Assembly: GCA_020446505.1 (NCBI GenBank)
Contig: JAGREN010000091.1
Coordinates: 1-45,384 of the forward strand
From: Novosphingobium sp.
Lineage (GTDB): Bacteria > Pseudomonadota > Alphaproteobacteria > Sphingomonadales > Sphingomonadaceae
Length of the DNA stretch: 45,384 bases
Direction of reading: 5' to 3'
The notes beneath the pieces were generated by a model, which had not been told where the DNA came from, did no database searches, and was given only the letters and a program-made list of their open reading frames with translations. Shown here piece by piece: positions 19,226-26,050 of this stretch; within the stretch, counting starts at the first letter, position 1; each line of letters begins with the position of its first letter. The translations under genes and the position numbers were made by a program.

Positions 19226-19576
19226 ATGGTAAAGCCTGACGACAGAATCTGTGATGGCCCGCTCGGCGATGTCGGCACGAAGATGCTGCACGAAGACGAG
19301 CGGGTCCGCATCTGGGAAGTCGATCTCCAGCCCGGCGAGGCCACGGCCCCTCACCGGCATGAGCATGACTACATCCTGATAATCGTCGAAGGCGACCGCA
19401 TCGCCGCCGTGCCGCACGTCGATGCCACCGGGCCTTCGGCGTCCTATATCGAGGCGGAAATTGCGCCCGGCAGCTATGTCGTGATGAAGAAGGGTGGGAC
19501 CGAGGCTGCGGTAAACGTCGGCTCGAAACGATATTTCGAATACCTGATCGAGTTGAAGGACAGATCGTCCGATTAG
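19226..19576 (+). CDS. Small cupin-fold protein
   Basis: 116 residues forming one cupin barrel. The first metal motif is recognisable as PHRHEHDYILIIVEGD (H-x-H-x3-4-...-E-x-G), and the second half has IAPGSYVVMKKGG followed by a FEYLIEL strand. Small cupins of this kind may be metal enzymes or sensors; the role is unknown. ATG 19226 is 11 bases from GGGAGA, rather far. The closer ATGs at 19216 and 19219 share another frame and stop after seven codons (TGA 19237-19239). Third gene of the operon, 26 bases after the aldehyde dehydrogenase. Confidence 0.78.
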   Translation: MVKPDDRICDGPLGDVGTKMLHEDERVRIWEVDLQPGEATAPHRHEHDYILIIVEGDRIAAVPHVDATGPSASYIEAEIAPGSYVVMKKGGTEAAVNVGSKRYFEYLIELKDRSSD

Positions 19577-19606
19577 CCTGCCATACCAAGGGGGAGAACA
19601 TAACAG

Positions 19607-20485
19607 ATGAGCGAAAGGCCAGTCCTTGCGGCAGACAAGCTGCTCGGTTTCAGCGCACCGCGCACGGCATCCGAATGGACTGTGCGGCAGACGATCCTCT
19701 ACAATCTCGGCATTGGCTTCGGTGCTGCCGCAATCGAGGACGACAGCCTGCTTCGCTTCGTTCTGGAGGAGAACACGTCGACCTTCCCGACGATGACGGC
19801 CGTGATGGGCTCGTCCGGCGTAGGCACGGTGTTTTTCGATCCGGCATACGGCATCGACTATCGCATGATCGTCCATGGCGAAGAGGCAGTCGAGATTTTC
19901 GCGCCGCTGCCAGCCGAGGGACAGATTCTCTGCGACAGCGCCATCGAAGGCGTGTGGGATCTCGGAGAAGCCAAGGGCGCGGTCCTTTTGCTCAGCAGGC
20001 GGCTTTACGATGCTGATGCGAAACTGCTTGCCAAGGGCACAACCACCACCATGCTTCGCGGCAACGGCGGCTATGGCGGCAGCGCCGAAGGTGCCCCTCG
20101 CGCCCGGCCCACCCCAGACCGCGCGCCGGACGGCAGCGCCAGTTCGATCACGCGGCCAGAGCAGGCTCTGATCTATCGTCTTTCGGGCGACACCAATCCG
20201 CTGCATTCGACGCCCTCAGTGGCGCGAGCGACAGGTTTTCCCGCACCGATCCTGCACGGCCTGTGCACCTACGGCGTTTGTGCGCGGCTGCTTGTACGCG
20301 CGCTTGCCGGTGGGGATGAGACAAGGCTCACGTTCTACAAGATCCGGCTTTCCAGCCCGGTCTATCCCGGCGAGACGATCCGGGTGGAATGGTGGGACGA
20401 AGGCAGAGGCACCTATGCGTTCCAGGCGAGAGTCGAGGAACGCGACGTCGTCGTGGTAAAGGGCGGCGAAGTTCGTTTCGCCTGA
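19607..20485 (+). CDS. MaoC-type enoyl-CoA hydratase (double hotdog)
   Basis: The protein has 292 residues with two hotdog halves, like the hydratase-2 part of peroxisomal MFE-2. The N-terminal half has VLEENTSTFPTMTAVMG. The C-terminal half contains the hydratase-2 motif YRLSGDTNPLHS near residue 190, with catalytic Asp and His, then GFPAPILHGLCTYG. It hydrates a trans-2-enoyl-CoA to the (3R)-hydroxyacyl-CoA, opposite in stereochemistry to the crotonase domain two genes upstream. GGGGGAG lies before ATG 19607. Having both stereochemical hydratases in one operon suggests a branched or ring-derived acyl-CoA. The exact substrate is unknown. Confidence 0.88.
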   Translation: MSERPVLAADKLLGFSAPRTASEWTVRQTILYNLGIGFGAAAIEDDSLLRFVLEENTSTFPTMTAVMGSSGVGTVFFDPAYGIDYRMIVHGEEAVEIFAPLPAEGQILCDSAIEGVWDLGEAKGAVLLLSRRLYDADAKLLAKGTTTTMLRGNGGYGGSAEGAPRARPTPDRAPDGSASSITRPEQALIYRLSGDTNPLHSTPSVARATGFPAPILHGLCTYGVCARLLVRALAGGDETRLTFYKIRLSSPVYPGETIRVEWWDEGRGTYAFQARVEERDVVVVKGGEVRFA

Positions 20486-20523
20486 CCACGCAACGAGTAT
20501 CCAAACAAGGAAACAGCACAATC

Positions 20524-21204
20524 ATGGAAATCGCACGCAGCCTGATCGAGGAACTGGAAACGTTCTCGACCCCCTCGATCCTCAACGGCCTCAAGCGGCT
20601 CGGCCTTCCGGTCGAGAAGCTGGAAACGATGGACCGGCAGGCAATCGGGTGCATGGCTCCCGGCCTTGGCGCGCGCTGCGGCCTCGCCGTCACGCGCAAG
20701 ATCGCGACCCGCCGCAGCGGTCCGGCCGGTGGCAGCTTGCAGGCCGGACCCGATCAGGGTCTGCTGGCCGCGCCCGGCCCTCGCTTTCTCGTTGTGCAGA
20801 ACGTGGGCGACTGGCGCGGTCCGGTGTCGTGCTGGGGCGAATTGACGGCGCATATCAACGTCGCACTCGATTGCCGCGCAGGCGTGACCAACGGCCCGGT
20901 GCGCGATGTGCCCGAAATGGAACGGGTCGGCTTTGCGACATGGTCCAGCGGCATCGGTCCGGGCGGAGGCCACGTCGACCTGCTAGCGATCAACGAAACG
21001 GTCACGGTTGGCGGCGTCGTGGTCAATCCGGGCGACCTGATGCATGGAGACGCACACGGGGTCGTCAGGATTCCGGCCGACATGGCTGCCGACCTTCCCG
21101 ACGCGATCCGTGCTGCCGAGGCGCGCGAGCAGAAGCTGTTTGCGGTCTGCCGCGATCCGAACTTCACCCTCGAGAAACTGGTCGAGGCGATGAAGCAGTC
21201 CTGA
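20524..21204 (+). CDS. RraA-family aldolase-like protein
   Basis: The protein has 226 residues. The family includes 4-hydroxy-4-methyl-2-oxoglutarate / 4-carboxy-4-hydroxy-2-oxoadipate aldolases, oxaloacetate decarboxylases and the RNase E inhibitor RraA. The metal and substrate motif appears as NGPVRDVPEM (Arg-Asp pair) near residue 125, and GDLMHGDAHGVVRIP forms the conserved GD-x4-D-x2-G block near 175. The N-terminus (FSTPSILNGL) is typical. In this catabolic operon an aldolase releasing pyruvate or oxaloacetate is the sensible reading, rather than RNase control. ATG 20524 has AAGGAAAC upstream. It is the last gene of the operon, ending at a hairpin. Confidence 0.85.
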   Translation: MEIARSLIEELETFSTPSILNGLKRLGLPVEKLETMDRQAIGCMAPGLGARCGLAVTRKIATRRSGPAGGSLQAGPDQGLLAAPGPRFLVVQNVGDWRGPVSCWGELTAHINVALDCRAGVTNGPVRDVPEMERVGFATWSSGIGPGGGHVDLLAINETVTVGGVVVNPGDLMHGDAHGVVRIPADMAADLPDAIRAAEAREQKLFAVCRDPNFTLEKLVEAMKQS

Positions 21205-21216
21205 CCGGGCGGGCAT

Positions 21217-21251
21217 GAAAAAGCCGCCGGTTCCGTGTGAGAACCGGCGGC
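21217..21251 (-). terminator. Terminator between convergent genes
   Basis: A perfect 11-bp stem, GCCGCCGGTTC (21223-21233) with GAACCGGCGGC (21241-21251), has a 7-base loop. Read on the minus strand it is followed by TTTTTC, so it is a classical intrinsic terminator for the SnoaL-like gene ending at 21273. On the plus strand it lies just after the RraA-family gene without a T-run, and may also stop that operon. Confidence 0.85.
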
Positions 21252-21272
21252 CATTCACTCATGTAACCGCTG

Positions 21273-21881
21273 TCAGGGAATGACCTTCGAGGCGTCCTTT
21301 GCCTGCTGGCCTTCCCAGGTCCAGGGCTTACGGTCGTCCATCGGCGGCAGTTCGTTCAGAGGCGAGGAACCACCTTCGAACTGATCGACCTTGAAGCCGA
21401 ACCCGCCATCGATGGTGGTTTTCCGAATCTTCCAGCCCTTGTCGGTGCGCACGTAGGTGTTGGTGCGCAGCGACAGGCCGACCGACGGTTTGGCCCCGCG
21501 GAACTGGAACATGCCGAGCTGCACCGCCTTGCCGGTCGCTTCGTCGCCGTTCACCTCAACCGCTTGCGAGACGCATACCTGGAAAACGTAGGGCAGCGGT
21601 CCGGCATCGCCGTAGAAATAGTCCCAGTACTCAGTGTATTGCTCACGACCCTTCGGTCCCTTGCCCGGATCGTGCAGGCCCTTGACCTCGAATGTCGCAT
21701 CTTCGGACAGTTCGTCGAGGCATTCCATCTTGCCTGCCTGCGATCCACCGAAACCGCCGCAGCAATTCCAGTGAAAGCGGTGAAAGCAATCTTCGATCTC
21801 GCGCACGTCTTGCAATTCGCGCAAGCGCTTTGCCTGATCCGCGACCTGCGCCTCCAGCGCGGCCAGCCTGTCTTCGCTCAT
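21273..21881 (-). CDS. SnoaL-like (NTF2-fold) protein 1
   Basis: 202 residues: an N-terminal coiled coil (MSEDRLAALEAQVADQAKRL, heptad Leu/Ala), then an NTF2/SnoaL-like cone fold with VREIEDCFHRFHWNCCGG, a conserved TEYWDYFYGDAGPLPYVFQ block and a basic strand DKGWKIRKTTIDGG. The end reads NELPPMDDRKPWTWE. NTF2-fold proteins may be isomerases, cyclases or dehydratases on small alicyclic substrates. No Asp-His pair can be assigned by eye. ATG 21881 is preceded by AGAGAGG. It is co-directional with, and clearly paralogous to, the next gene upstream, so the pair is a tandem duplication in one transcript. Function unknown. Confidence 0.8.
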   Translation of the reverse strand: MSEDRLAALEAQVADQAKRLRELQDVREIEDCFHRFHWNCCGGFGGSQAGKMECLDELSEDATFEVKGLHDPGKGPKGREQYTEYWDYFYGDAGPLPYVFQVCVSQAVEVNGDEATGKAVQLGMFQFRGAKPSVGLSLRTNTYVRTDKGWKIRKTTIDGGFGFKVDQFEGGSSPLNELPPMDDRKPWTWEGQQAKDASKVIP

Positions 21882-21914
21882 TTCAATTCCTCTCTTGGCT
21901 AATGCTCAAAATAT

Positions 21915-22502
21915 TCAGGAGCCGGCCTTGGCAGCATCCTTCGCCTGCTGGGCTTCCCAAGTCCACGGCTTGCGATCGTCCATCGGGGGAAGTTCGTTGA
22001 GCGCATGCTGGCCCGGAGCCAGTTCTTCGACATGGAAACCGAGTCCGCCATCGATCGTGGTCCGGGTGATCTTCCAGCCCTTGTCCGTGCGCTTGTAGTA
22101 ATTGCGGCGAGTGGCCAGGTTGAAGGCAGGCTTGCCGCCGCGGAAACCGAACAGGCCGATCATTACGCACCAGCTTTCGGCGACGTCGCCCGTAACCTCG
22201 ACGAACTCCGAAACGGCCGCCTGAAACACATAGGGCAGCGGGCCGGCATCGCCATAGAAATAGTCCCAGTACTCGGTGACCTGCTCGCGCCCCTTGGGGC
22301 CCTTGCCCGGCTCGTGCAGACCCTTGACTTCGATCGTCGCATCGTCGGCAAGGCTGTCAAGCGCTTCCATGCGCCCGGCCTGCACGCCGTTGTAGCCGCC
22401 GCAGCAGTGCCAGTTGAACTTGCGCGCAGCGTCGGTGATCTCGCGCACGTCCTCCAACTCCCTTACGCGGGCTTCCAGTTCGGCCAGCTTCGAATCGCTC
22501 AT
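21915..22502 (-). CDS. SnoaL-like (NTF2-fold) protein 2
   Basis: 195 residues from ATG 22502, chosen for AGGGAGA 8 bases upstream; the 8 residues of possible upstream extension overlap that site. It aligns with the neighbour at 21273 over the whole length, sharing the N-terminal coiled coil, the WHCCGG block, KGLHEPGKGPKGREQ, TEYWDYFYGDAGPLPYVFQ and the terminal NELPPMDDRKPWTWE. Differences concentrate in the strand region (FGFRGGKPAFNLATRRNYYK versus FQFRGAKPSVGLSLRTNTYV), which would line the cavity, so the two may act on different intermediates or form a heteromer. First gene of the pair, divergent from the aldehyde dehydrogenase at 22691. Confidence 0.8.
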   Translation of the reverse strand: MSDSKLAELEARVRELEDVREITDAARKFNWHCCGGYNGVQAGRMEALDSLADDATIEVKGLHEPGKGPKGREQVTEYWDYFYGDAGPLPYVFQAAVSEFVEVTGDVAESWCVMIGLFGFRGGKPAFNLATRRNYYKRTDKGWKITRTTIDGGLGFHVEELAPGQHALNELPPMDDRKPWTWEAQQAKDAAKAGS

Positions 22503-22690
22503 TTTTTCATTCTCCCTTTCAGGCATCCTAATTGCGTTAACTCAAAACACGCCCACCCCGATTCGCGACCGGGACACGCGCATCTCATAAAATCCGGCTC
22601 ATCGCCTGCAAACCATAGCCTTGCGGAAAGTAACACGCTTGGCTAGTGGAGAATCGAGCGATGCCCTGAAACTAGCTATAGAGTGAACCC
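22503..22690. promoter_or_regulatory. Divergent intergenic region, SnoaL pair / aldehyde dehydrogenase
   Basis: This 188-base gap between divergent genes must hold two promoters. I see no long dyad like those at 15614-15653. GCTAGT (near 22641) and ACTAGC (near 22671) form a loose inverted pair. The ribosome binding site before ATG 22691 is poor (AGTGAACCC), in contrast to AGGGAGA on the minus side. Confidence 0.35.
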
Positions 22691-24151
22691 ATGTCGATAG
22701 TGGCCCCACGGCTTGATTTGCTGCCGAAGTCCGATTTCATCATCGGAAAGACCGTTAACGGAGGGGGCGTTCGCGAATACGACCACCTCTATCCTGCCGA
22801 TGCCAAGCTGACCCGCAAGGTCGCCGTCGCCGGCAAGGAAGAAGTCGACGCCGCCGTGCGCGCTGCTCGCGCCGCCCTGCCCGGCTGGCGCGCCACTCCG
22901 GTGAACGAGAAGCGCAAGATGATGCTGCGCTTTGCCCAGCTCATCCGCGAGAATGGAGAGCGGCTGAAGCGCGTCGTCAATGCAGAGAACGGCGGCATCT
23001 ACCACCAGCTCGACTGGTTCGTGGAATGGGACGCCGACCTGTTCGAATACAACGCCGGCTATGCCGACAAGATTTGCGGCGAAGTGGTTCCGATCTGGCC
23101 GCAGCAGGCTTTCGATTACACCATCGACGAGCCCTATGGCGTGATCGGCATCCTCGTTCCGTGGAACGGTCCGGTCATTTCGTTTGGCCAGATGATCGCT
23201 CCTGCCATGGCAGGCGGCAACACCTGCATCATCAAGCCGACGGAGTTCGCGCCCTACTCCTGCCTGTTCCTGGGCGAGCTCGCCCTCGAGGCCGGGATTC
23301 CCGAAGGCGTCATCAACGTGATCCCCGGCAATGTCGAAGCCGGCGAGGCGATGACCCGGCACCCCGGCATCGACAAGCTGCACTTCACCGGCAGCGGCAA
23401 TACCGCGCGCAAGATTTTGCAGGGTGCGGCCGAGAACCTGACGCCTGTCGGCCTCGAACTGGGCGGCAAGTCGGCCCGTCTCGTATTTCCCGACTGCGAT
23501 TGGGAACAGGCGGTCCAGACCGTGGTGATGACGGCGGTCGCCAATGCCGGCCAGGCCTGCATCGCTGGCTCGCGCGCGCTGGTGCACGAGTCGATCTACG
23601 TCAAGTTCCTCGCCGACTGCCAGGCGCTGGCCAACCAGATTCCGATCGGCGACCCGAACTCGACCAGCACGGTCATGGGTCCGATCGCGCACCGCCTCCA
23701 GTACGATCGCATCATGTCGATGCTCGATCATGCCCGCAGCGAGGGCGCGGACTTCCTGTCGGGCGGCGAAGCGGCCGGCGGTGACCTTTCCGACGGCTAC
23801 TTCATCAAGCCGACCCTCATCAACGATCCGGATGCCAAGCTGGAAATCACCCGCGAGGAAGTTTTCGGCCCGGTCGTCAGCCTCATGCCGTTCAAGGACG
23901 AGGACGATGGCGTCGCCAAGGCAAACGACACCGTATTCGGCCTTGCCGCCTACATCGAGAGCACCAATATCAAGACGGTCCATCGCGTCGCGGCCAAGCT
24001 CGATGCAGGCAACGTTCTGGTCAATGGCGCAGGCGGACTGCCCACGGCGGCGCCGTTCGGCGGCCACAAGCAGAGCGGCGTCGGCCGGGTCGGCGGCATC
24101 TGGGGCATTCGCGAATTCATTCGCACCAAGAATGTCCACATCGCGATGTAA
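22691..24151 (+). CDS. NAD(P)-dependent aldehyde dehydrogenase 2
   Basis: A 486-residue ALDH-superfamily enzyme with catalytic Cys290 in NAGQACIAGSR and Glu256 in LELGGKS. The coenzyme segments PWNGPVISFGQ and FTGSGNTARKI are intact, and the C-terminal AAPFGGHKQSGVGRVGG is typical. It is only distantly like the aldehyde dehydrogenase at 17793, so the cluster encodes two separate dehydrogenation steps or two aldehyde intermediates. It is followed after 78 bases by a VOC gene on the same strand, probably the same transcript. Substrate unknown. Confidence 0.93.
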   Translation: MSIVAPRLDLLPKSDFIIGKTVNGGGVREYDHLYPADAKLTRKVAVAGKEEVDAAVRAARAALPGWRATPVNEKRKMMLRFAQLIRENGERLKRVVNAENGGIYHQLDWFVEWDADLFEYNAGYADKICGEVVPIWPQQAFDYTIDEPYGVIGILVPWNGPVISFGQMIAPAMAGGNTCIIKPTEFAPYSCLFLGELALEAGIPEGVINVIPGNVEAGEAMTRHPGIDKLHFTGSGNTARKILQGAAENLTPVGLELGGKSARLVFPDCDWEQAVQTVVMTAVANAGQACIAGSRALVHESIYVKFLADCQALANQIPIGDPNSTSTVMGPIAHRLQYDRIMSMLDHARSEGADFLSGGEAAGGDLSDGYFIKPTLINDPDAKLEITREEVFGPVVSLMPFKDEDDGVAKANDTVFGLAAYIESTNIKTVHRVAAKLDAGNVLVNGAGGLPTAAPFGGHKQSGVGRVGGIWGIREFIRTKNVHIAM

Positions 24152-24177
24152 TTGTGCTATATCTTTGTGCAGAGACG

Positions 24178-24209
24178 GTGCGCCGTGCGAAAGCCACGGC
24201 CCGGCGCAC
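24178..24209 (+). other. GC-rich hairpin upstream of VOC gene 1
   Basis: GTGCGCCG (24178-24185) pairs with CGGCGCAC (24202-24209) across a 16-base loop, 20 bases before the ATG of the first VOC gene and touching its ribosome binding site GGAGAAGGAG. There is no T-run. It could dampen read-through from the dehydrogenase gene or mark an mRNA processing site. Sequence evidence is the dyad alone. Confidence 0.4.
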
Positions 24210-24229
24210 AGGAGAAGGAGTAAACTATC

Positions 24230-24631
24230 ATGGCTAAAGCGAAACTGCGCCACGTTGCCATCAACTGCGAGGATCTCGAAGGCGAAGCAAAGTTCTTCAA
24301 GGATGCCTTCGACCTTGAAGAAGTTGGGCGTGCCGGCGACGTCACCAAGTCTGGCGCGATCTACATGAGCGACGGCGTGATGAACATTGCGCTCATTCGC
24401 ATCGAAGATCCGAATTTCCCGAATTATAACCCTCAGGGTCTCAACCACATCGGTTTCGTCGTGGAAGATCTCGACGCCGTGATCGATTCGGCCGAAGCCG
24501 CCGGAGCCAAGTCTATGGTTGACCGCGACAACAAGGACGCGGGCGTGACCTGGGAAATGAAGATGAAGTCACCCAGCGGCAAGTTCGACTTCGACCTCTC
24601 GGACCACGGCTGGCCGGGCATCAAGCTCTGA
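24230..24631 (+). CDS. VOC-superfamily protein 1 (glyoxalase/dioxygenase fold)
   Basis: 133 residues with two beta-alpha-beta-beta-beta modules of the vicinal-oxygen-chelate fold. Candidate metal ligands are His in KLRHVAI near residue 8, His in GLNHIGFVV near 70, and an acidic residue in the final strand FDFDLSDHGW. A single chain of this size would normally dimerise to complete the metal site. VOC proteins include glyoxalase I, extradiol dioxygenases and epimerases such as methylmalonyl-CoA epimerase, so the reaction is open. GGAGAAGGAG precedes ATG 24230. It follows the aldehyde dehydrogenase and has a close paralogue 206 bases downstream. Confidence 0.82.
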   Translation: MAKAKLRHVAINCEDLEGEAKFFKDAFDLEEVGRAGDVTKSGAIYMSDGVMNIALIRIEDPNFPNYNPQGLNHIGFVVEDLDAVIDSAEAAGAKSMVDRDNKDAGVTWEMKMKSPSGKFDFDLSDHGWPGIKL

Positions 24632-24680
24632 TCCGGTACTAGTTCGACTGCCCGCCAGGATTGGCGTGGCACGACCAGCG

Positions 24681-24715
24681 GGGCTGCATGCGCAAGGGCG
24701 CGTGCGGCCCTGTTT
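24681..24715 (+). terminator. Intrinsic terminator after VOC gene 1
   Basis: A 13-bp stem with two G-U pairs (5' arm 24681-24693, 3' arm 24698-24710, loop AAGG) is followed by TGTTT. It lies 50 bases after the VOC gene and separates it from its paralogue, which should therefore have its own promoter in 24716-24830. Confidence 0.6.
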
Positions 24716-24837
24716 GCGTCTGGGGGCGGGAAGCCTCGATCAGCTAAAAGAAATTACTCTTTTCACCCTTGGGTTGATATCGCGCAATTTCGCCGGAGCC
24801 GCTCCGTCCTAGTGTCGTTCGGGAAAGGAGAGCTGTC

Positions 24838-25233
24838 ATGGCCAAACCGAAACTGCGTCACGTCGCTATCAAAACCGATGATGTTCACAAGGAAGCCGCG
24901 TTCTGGAGCAAGTCCTTCGACCTCGAGCAGGTCGGCGGTCACGGAGACGTCGCTGTCTTCCTGAGCGACGGGGTGATGAACCTCGCGATCATCAAGATCC
25001 CCGAGGACATGAAGGATTTCCCGAACTACGACGCCCCCTATGGCCTCAACCATATCGGCTTCGTCGTTGACGATATCGATACACAGGTTGCCAAGTGCAG
25101 CGGCGAGGGCGCGGTAGCGACTGTCGATCCGAACCATCGCGACGCTGGCGCAACCTGGGAAATGAAGATGCGCTCGCCGAGCGGCATCGACATCGACCTG
25201 TCCGACCACGGCTGGCCGGGCATCACCCTCTGA
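24838..25233 (+). CDS. VOC-superfamily protein 2
   Basis: The protein has 131 residues and aligns end to end with the VOC protein at 24230. Shared blocks are KLRHVAI near the start, LSDGVMN, GLNHIGFVV, TWEMKM-SPSG and the terminal DLSDHGWPGI. The same His/His/acid positions are kept, so both copies should bind metal if either does. It has its own GGAAAGGAG site before ATG 24838 and lies behind a terminator, suggesting separate expression. It converges on the TetR gene with a 9-base gap. Reaction and substrate unknown. Confidence 0.82.
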   Translation: MAKPKLRHVAIKTDDVHKEAAFWSKSFDLEQVGGHGDVAVFLSDGVMNLAIIKIPEDMKDFPNYDAPYGLNHIGFVVDDIDTQVAKCSGEGAVATVDPNHRDAGATWEMKMRSPSGIDIDLSDHGWPGITL

Positions 25234-25242
25234 GGCGAACCG

Positions 25243-25917
25243 CTACTGTCCGATCATGGCGCCGACAAGGAGGTCGATCAGCCAGTCGATCTCCTTGCGT
25301 CTTGTGGCATCGACGGACCGCTTACCCGACAACACGATGTCGAGGTGCATGCCGCGCAGGAACAAGGTCAGGGCTTTTGTGGGCTCGTCTATGTTCGTGA
25401 TCGGCGTCCCGGAACGCTCGGCATAGGCATTGATGACGTTCTTGATGCCAGCGCGAGACGCTTCCGAAAGTGCCTCGCCAGCCGCACGCAATTCCGGAAA
25501 GCGGTGCGATTCGCCGTAGATCAGCCGCACGATCCCATAGTGCTCGGCATCGAGGCCGATCTCCAGGCTCCGGTACGAAAACTCGCGCAGCATGTCCGCG
25601 AGAGGACGCGAAGGCGCTTCGACCGCGCGAATGCGGTCGCTAAGATCGCCTTCGACCATCTTCTTCATCATGGCGATGAAGAGGTCTTCCTTGGATGCGA
25701 AACGCGAATAGAGCGTCGTCTTCGAGACCCCGGCGGCCTTGACGATGGTCGCCATCGAAGTGCCGCCGTAACCTTGCTTGAGGAACTCGGACAACGCGAC
25801 GCGGACCAGTTCCTTTTCGATGTCAGCGACTTCTTCCAGACGCGGCCTGCCACGCGTGCGCCGACGCGGCGCGCGTGTCGCAGCTGGTTTTCGCTTGGTG
25901 GCACTCGTCGCAGTCAT
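25243..25917 (-). CDS. TetR-family regulator
   Basis: The protein has 224 residues. A Lys/Arg-rich tail of ~30 residues (ATKRKPAATRAPRRRTRGRP) precedes the DNA-binding domain, where the helix-turn-helix reads TSMATIVKAAGVSKTTLYSRFASKEDLF, the classical TetR signature. The C-terminal ligand-binding domain is helical and ends in WLIDLLVGAMIGQ. ATG 25917 has GAGGGGCG upstream and is preferred over a TTG at 25944. As the only regulator in the catabolic cluster, it is the best candidate repressor, with an acyl-CoA or the substrate as ligand; that is inference. The basic N-terminal extension is longer than usual. Confidence 0.9.
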   Translation of the reverse strand: MTATSATKRKPAATRAPRRRTRGRPRLEEVADIEKELVRVALSEFLKQGYGGTSMATIVKAAGVSKTTLYSRFASKEDLFIAMMKKMVEGDLSDRIRAVEAPSRPLADMLREFSYRSLEIGLDAEHYGIVRLIYGESHRFPELRAAGEALSEASRAGIKNVINAYAERSGTPITNIDEPTKALTLFLRGMHLDIVLSGKRSVDATRRKEIDWLIDLLVGAMIGQ

Positions 25918-26050
25918 GTCGCCCCTCGACCCGGGAACCGTCAAGAACCGACTGCACCCTTGAGCGGCTTAACAGAAAGCGGGCCGCGCGGGCAAATCGC
26001 AAGCTCCTGACCTTGGTGGCAAAAGCGGATTGCCGGGGTATAAAGTACGA

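Noticed and set aside
17760-19601. A 613-codon open frame on the minus strand
   Set aside because: It is antisense to the aldehyde dehydrogenase and cupin genes, whose catalytic motifs are intact; the antisense product has no recognisable fold.
22676-24448. A 590-codon open frame on the minus strand
   Set aside because: It is a mirror of the second aldehyde dehydrogenase and VOC genes; Asp/His/Arg-rich composition is typical of antisense frames in high-GC DNA.
24230-25233. Reading the VOC pair as a classical extradiol ring-cleavage dioxygenase
   Set aside because: Each protein is a single ~130-residue unit, about half the size of typical type I extradiol enzymes, and the last ligand position is not a clear Glu; only the fold can be stated.
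12951-25917. Assigning the catabolic cluster to steroid/estrogen or bisphenol degradation
   Set aside because: Key marker genes (extradiol dioxygenase, ferredoxin partner, ketosteroid enzymes) are absent from the window, so a named substrate is not supported.
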